Shown piece after piece: positions 41,106-41,251 of a DNA stretch of 41,251 nucleotides (position 1 is its first letter; each line of letters starts with the position of its first letter). The stretch spans positions 1-41,251 of the forward strand of contig DAOTYY010000033.1 of NCBI GenBank assembly GCA_034434695.1, read 5' to 3'. The position numbers and the translations under genes were made by a program. Under the pieces are notes generated by a model. That model had not been told where the DNA came from, did not search any database, and was given only the letters and a program-made list of their open reading frames with translations. Origin of the DNA: DYEC01 sp034434695 (GTDB lineage Bacteria; Chloroflexota; Anaerolineae; Anaerolineales; Anaerolineaceae).

Positions 41106-41251
41106 TACATCAGAGGCTGATTGACTGACAGATTTTATGTAACCTCCAAGCACAGCGACGATAGAATCGCAATCGGATTCAACGCCTGGCGCTTGGAGGC
41201 AAAAACCGGATGTGGATCTGGACCGGGTTCAAACCAAAAGAAAGGAAGCAG

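Overview
The window reads as chromosomal DNA of a Gram-positive-like, probably anaerobic member of the Chloroflexota (Anaerolineae is the best guess). The clues are paired DUF3048 lipoproteins, an ELWxxDGT-repeat protein fused to a sortase, a GT-C membrane glycosyltransferase of the DDA(Y/F)ITFR type, several short orphan proteins, and mixed GC content. No rRNA or other strong taxonomic marker is present, so this is inference from gene families.

Layout. (1) 1-11,640 is GC-rich and mostly housekeeping: the tail of an IS transposase, an AAC(3)-like acetyltransferase, a cytoplasmic GAF-PAS histidine kinase, a degenerate metallo-beta-lactamase-fold protein, an HpcH/HpaI aldolase, a PIG-L deacetylase, a DinB-like gene with an in-frame amber codon, tRNA-Ser(CGA), a membrane-anchored nuclease-like protein, and a three-gene MacB-type export operon (double FtsX permease, lipoprotein adaptor, ATPase). 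(2) 11,683-13,075 is an insertion sequence that cuts off a small CPSW thioredoxin-like gene and sits exactly where base composition drops. (3) 13,076-20,090 is an AT-richer cysteine/redox island, nearly all on the minus strand: CANC mini-thioredoxin, ArsP-type permease, FmdE, TSUP exporter, DGC protein, a protein with two CPHC thioredoxin domains, a CAGC thioredoxin and XdhC. It starts at a promoter with a palindromic operator. (4) 20,200-32,450 holds transport and surface functions: APC amino-acid permease, frameshifted MocR regulator, ELWxxDGT-sortase protein, EamA and YfcC transporters, a DUF4203-like membrane protein, a GT-C glycosyltransferase and YihY/BrkB. (5) 33,010-37,240 is a tightly overlapping four-gene RNA-modification operon: a variant tRNA-guanine transglycosylase, two tandem FmrO/ArmA-type 16S rRNA G1405 methyltransferase homologues and an RsmF-like m5C methyltransferase. 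(6) 37,574-41,033 has an M48 membrane protease and two tandem DUF3048 lipoproteins.

The most interesting unit is the RNA-modification operon. Characterised relatives of three of its four products act on neighbouring bases (G1405, C1407) of the 16S decoding site, and the fourth is a base-exchange enzyme with an unusual substrate pocket. The redox/permease island is second. Two short dispersed inverted-repeat elements, each seen twice, and several broken genes show recent genome flux. Nothing was computed: family calls are from motif recognition and GC statements are by eye.
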